NCBI GenBank assembly: GCA_027484885.1
Contig: JAIXSD010000054.1
Location: forward strand, 1-8,255
From: Rubrivivax sp.
GTDB lineage: Bacteria; Pseudomonadota; Gammaproteobacteria; Burkholderiales; Burkholderiaceae_C
Direction of reading: 5' to 3'
Length of the DNA stretch: 8,255 nucleotides
Shown: positions 6,626 through 8,255 of the stretch, piece after piece
How positions within the stretch are numbered: the stretch's first letter is position 1
Layout: each line of letters starts with the position of its first letter
Position numbers and translations under genes: made by a program
The notes under the pieces: generated by a model
The model's input: the letters and a program-made list of their open reading frames with translations, nothing else
Databases searched by the model: none
Told to the model about the DNA's origin: nothing

Positions 6626-7714
6626 CTAAAAGAAGGCGTGCAACTCGGCGAAAGCTTGGCGACGGTTGTCCACGGCGTTCTGAGGGATGCCGCCGAACTT
6701 GCGGTAGCCCAGGCGCAGCTGAGCAAACGCAATCGGCGTGTACTCATAAACCAGGCTGTAGCGCACCCGGTGGTCATTGCCGATGCGACGATCCGGATCC
6801 AGGAACTCACTGCCCAGCTTGAGGTTGTGACCTTGAACCATCAACCAATTGGCTTCCAGCAGACCGGCAAACTGGCGCCGCTTGCCCTCGGGAAAGCCGC
6901 TGTCCTCGACCAGATCAATCTCCGAGAGCCAGGCCACGGGCCCGGTGGTCGTGCCCGCAAACAGGCCCCAGGCATCGCGGTTGCCGCCCGGCGCCCTAAC
7001 CTGGGCCATCGACAGACCGGCACGCCCCCAGGACTGCAGCCAGCTCAGCTGACCGGTCAGCTGGTGACCGGCGTCGCTGCGTCGCTTGCCCGGGCCATTG
7101 GTGTAGGCCATCTGTGCGGTCCAGGCGCCCTGCGCCATCCCCACCTCCAGACCCTTGTCTGGAACGGTCATGCTGACGCCGCTGAGCTGGCGGACGAAGG
7201 TCAGACTGTCCTGCAAGCGCCATCCAAAAGGGAGGTAGAACTGGCCCGCCTTGGCATACCAAGCCATGTCGGAGGTGGACAGCCTCACATAGGCTTCCTG
7301 GCGAACGGACTTGCCGGGAGAGAGCTGTTGATCCAGGTAGACGCCGAGCTTGTCCTTGATCAACTGCACATCCGCATAAAGCCGAGCCTGCTCGGTGCCG
7401 CGGGTGCTTTGCGAGGGCTGGCCTGACACCTCGGTGCGCGTCGTTGCGGAGCGCAAGTCCCCGCCCAGCCTCAGGCGCTGATCCAGCACGCTGCCCGACC
7501 AATCCGACCAGCCGGGCGGCAGCGCATTGGCCGCCACACTTCCTTTTGCAAAGGCATTGCCCACCGCATTGCGCAAACCACCACCGCTTGGATTGACGTG
7601 GCAGGCTGAACACTGCATGCCATACCGAACCGCCAGATAGGGCTCAGCCGAAACCAGCGCTGGCATGGCGAGGAGAAACAGGGTGAGGCAGCGCAGCCAT
7701 CGATAGGCCTTCAT
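6626..7714 (-). CDS. Exported heme c-binding outer-membrane beta-barrel-like protein
   Basis: A 362-residue protein with no family name I can give with certainty. Residues 1-23 are a Sec signal peptide ending VSA|EPY. Just after it, CSACH (35-39) is a c-type heme attachment motif within YGMQCSACHVNPSGGG. From about residue 75 to the end the sequence has short amphipathic, alternating segments rich in Tyr, Trp, Gly and charged residues, including the porin-like GQFYLPFG (157-164). It ends in Phe-Phe, as outer-membrane barrels do for BAM recognition. Inference: a barrel whose periplasmic N terminus carries one heme. The ATG at 7714 is chosen over an upstream Met at 7738 because AAGGAG (complement at 7722-7727) lies seven bases before it and the signal peptide starts cleanly. 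It overlaps the stop codon of the cytochrome lipoprotein gene by ATGA, so the two are translationally coupled and likely act together in electron transfer. Confidence 0.8.
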   Translation of the reverse strand: MKAYRWLRCLTLFLLAMPALVSAEPYLAVRYGMQCSACHVNPSGGGLRNAVGNAFAKGSVAANALPPGWSDWSGSVLDQRLRLGGDLRSATTRTEVSGQPSQSTRGTEQARLYADVQLIKDKLGVYLDQQLSPGKSVRQEAYVRLSTSDMAWYAKAGQFYLPFGWRLQDSLTFVRQLSGVSMTVPDKGLEVGMAQGAWTAQMAYTNGPGKRRSDAGHQLTGQLSWLQSWGRAGLSMAQVRAPGGNRDAWGLFAGTTTGPVAWLSEIDLVEDSGFPEGKRRQFAGLLEANWLMVQGHNLKLGSEFLDPDRRIGNDHRVRYSLVYEYTPIAFAQLRLGYRKFGGIPQNAVDNRRQAFAELHAFF

Positions 7715-8160
7715 TGCGGCGCTCCTTTGTCGATCCACTGACGAATCAGGGTGATCGTGGCGACATCGAGGTAGGGGCCGCCCAGGGGCATTCGCGCACC
7801 GACAGCAGCATGACCTTCGAGCTTGTGGATGAGGTAGCTGTTGGTGGCATTGCCCGGCTTCACCCGCTTGAGGCTGGGCACTTCAGCGCTGTCGACGTCA
7901 ACCAGCAGCATGTAGCTGTTGCTCGCATCCAGGCGCAAACCTGCAGGAGCCGATCCGCCAGCATGGCAGCCGGTGCAGACCGGCGTGAACACCTTGGCCT
8001 GTATCGACTTGAAGCTGGCCGTCATCGGGCCGCCGGGGTCTTCACCCTCCCCCAAAGGCCGCCCGTTTGCATCCAACCCGTCGCCACTGCCGCCACCACA
8101 ACCGGCCACCAGCGCAGCCACGACGCAGCCGGCGATGCCGCCCATTTTCAAGAATCGCAT
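7711..8160 (-). CDS. Mono-heme cytochrome c lipoprotein
   Basis: A 149-residue exported protein. Residues 1-20 are a lipoprotein signal with lipobox VAGC (18-21), followed by a Gly/Ser/Asp-rich linker to about residue 45. The C-terminal domain holds one heme-binding CTGCH (62-66) in VFTPVCTGCHAGGSAPAGLRL and a later GARMPLGG segment whose Met is the likely distal ligand. It ends IRQWIDKGAPQ, typical of small soluble c-type domains in this group. It should be anchored to a membrane facing the periplasm; the Gly after the lipid-bearing Cys is not an inner-membrane retention Asp, so the outer membrane is likely. The ATG at 8160 is preferred over 8184: AAAGGA (complement at 8166-8171) is five bases upstream, and the signal peptide begins there. 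Its stop codon overlaps the start of the heme-barrel gene. Electron partners are not evident from the window. Confidence 0.88.
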   Translation of the reverse strand: MRFLKMGGIAGCVVAALVAGCGGGSGDGLDANGRPLGEGEDPGGPMTASFKSIQAKVFTPVCTGCHAGGSAPAGLRLDASNSYMLLVDVDSAEVPSLKRVKPGNATNSYLIHKLEGHAAVGARMPLGGPYLDVATITLIRQWIDKGAPQ

Positions 8161-8255
8161 GTGCTTCCTTTCGCATTCAGCCATTGACGAAAGGTGAGTG
8201 CCTCAGTCCGGCAGAAAAGTTGCACATCACGAGGCACATGCAAGGCCAGAGCAGC
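8148..8255 (-). CDS. Possible 3' end of an upstream gene (doubtful)
   Basis: A minus frame is open from the window edge to a TGA at 8148-8150, giving 35 residues that include VPRDVQLFCRTEALTFRQW. It would overlap the start of the cytochrome lipoprotein gene by 13 bases, plausible for an operon. Against it, third-position GC is only about half, below the neighbouring genes, and one other minus frame is also open for about 25 codons here. If it is not coding, this stretch is the leader of the heme operon, although I see no convincing promoter in it. Confidence 0.25.
   Translation of the reverse strand, partial: AALALHVPRDVQLFCRTEALTFRQWLNAKGSTCDS

Overview
The window reads as chromosomal DNA of a Burkholderiales betaproteobacterium, probably of the Comamonadaceae/Sphaerotilaceae type. 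The support is high-GC coding sequence with GC-rich third positions, a Bug-family (TctC-like) solute-binding protein of the kind greatly expanded in this order, and the style of the chemoreceptor. This placement is inferred from gene content and codon use, not from a marker gene.

Left half (1-4705): an acid-catabolism module. A LysR-type regulator (minus strand, 3' end cut by the window edge) is divergent from three plus-strand genes: a tartrate dehydrogenase/decarboxylase of the isocitrate/isopropylmalate dehydrogenase family (ttuC-like), a MOFRL-family glycerate 2-kinase (ttuD-like) and a Bug-type periplasmic binding protein. The expected route is tartrate (or a related 2-hydroxy acid) to D-glycerate plus CO2, then to 2-phosphoglycerate and lower glycolysis, with the Bug protein as the likely ligand-capture component. 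No TctA/TctB membrane partner lies next to it. A perfect ATTGTT-N11-AACAAT inverted repeat sits in the 109-bp divergent promoter region and is a strong candidate operator for the LysR protein. A clear intrinsic terminator closes the three-gene unit at 4682-4705.

Right half (4811-8255): all minus strand. In transcription order there is a small mono-heme cytochrome c lipoprotein, then an exported protein that joins an N-terminal CXXCH heme site to what looks like an outer-membrane beta-barrel, then, after a 273-bp gap, a methyl-accepting chemotaxis protein with a four-helix-bundle-type sensor. The two heme genes overlap by ATGA and are almost certainly co-expressed. The pair resembles a minimal periplasm-to-outer-membrane electron-transfer unit and is the least conventional part of the window. 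The chemoreceptor may be separately transcribed.

No rRNA, tRNA, CRISPR array, insertion sequence or phage gene was seen. The long open frames antisense to the ttuC-ttuD-Bug genes look like GC-rich shadow frames and were not annotated.
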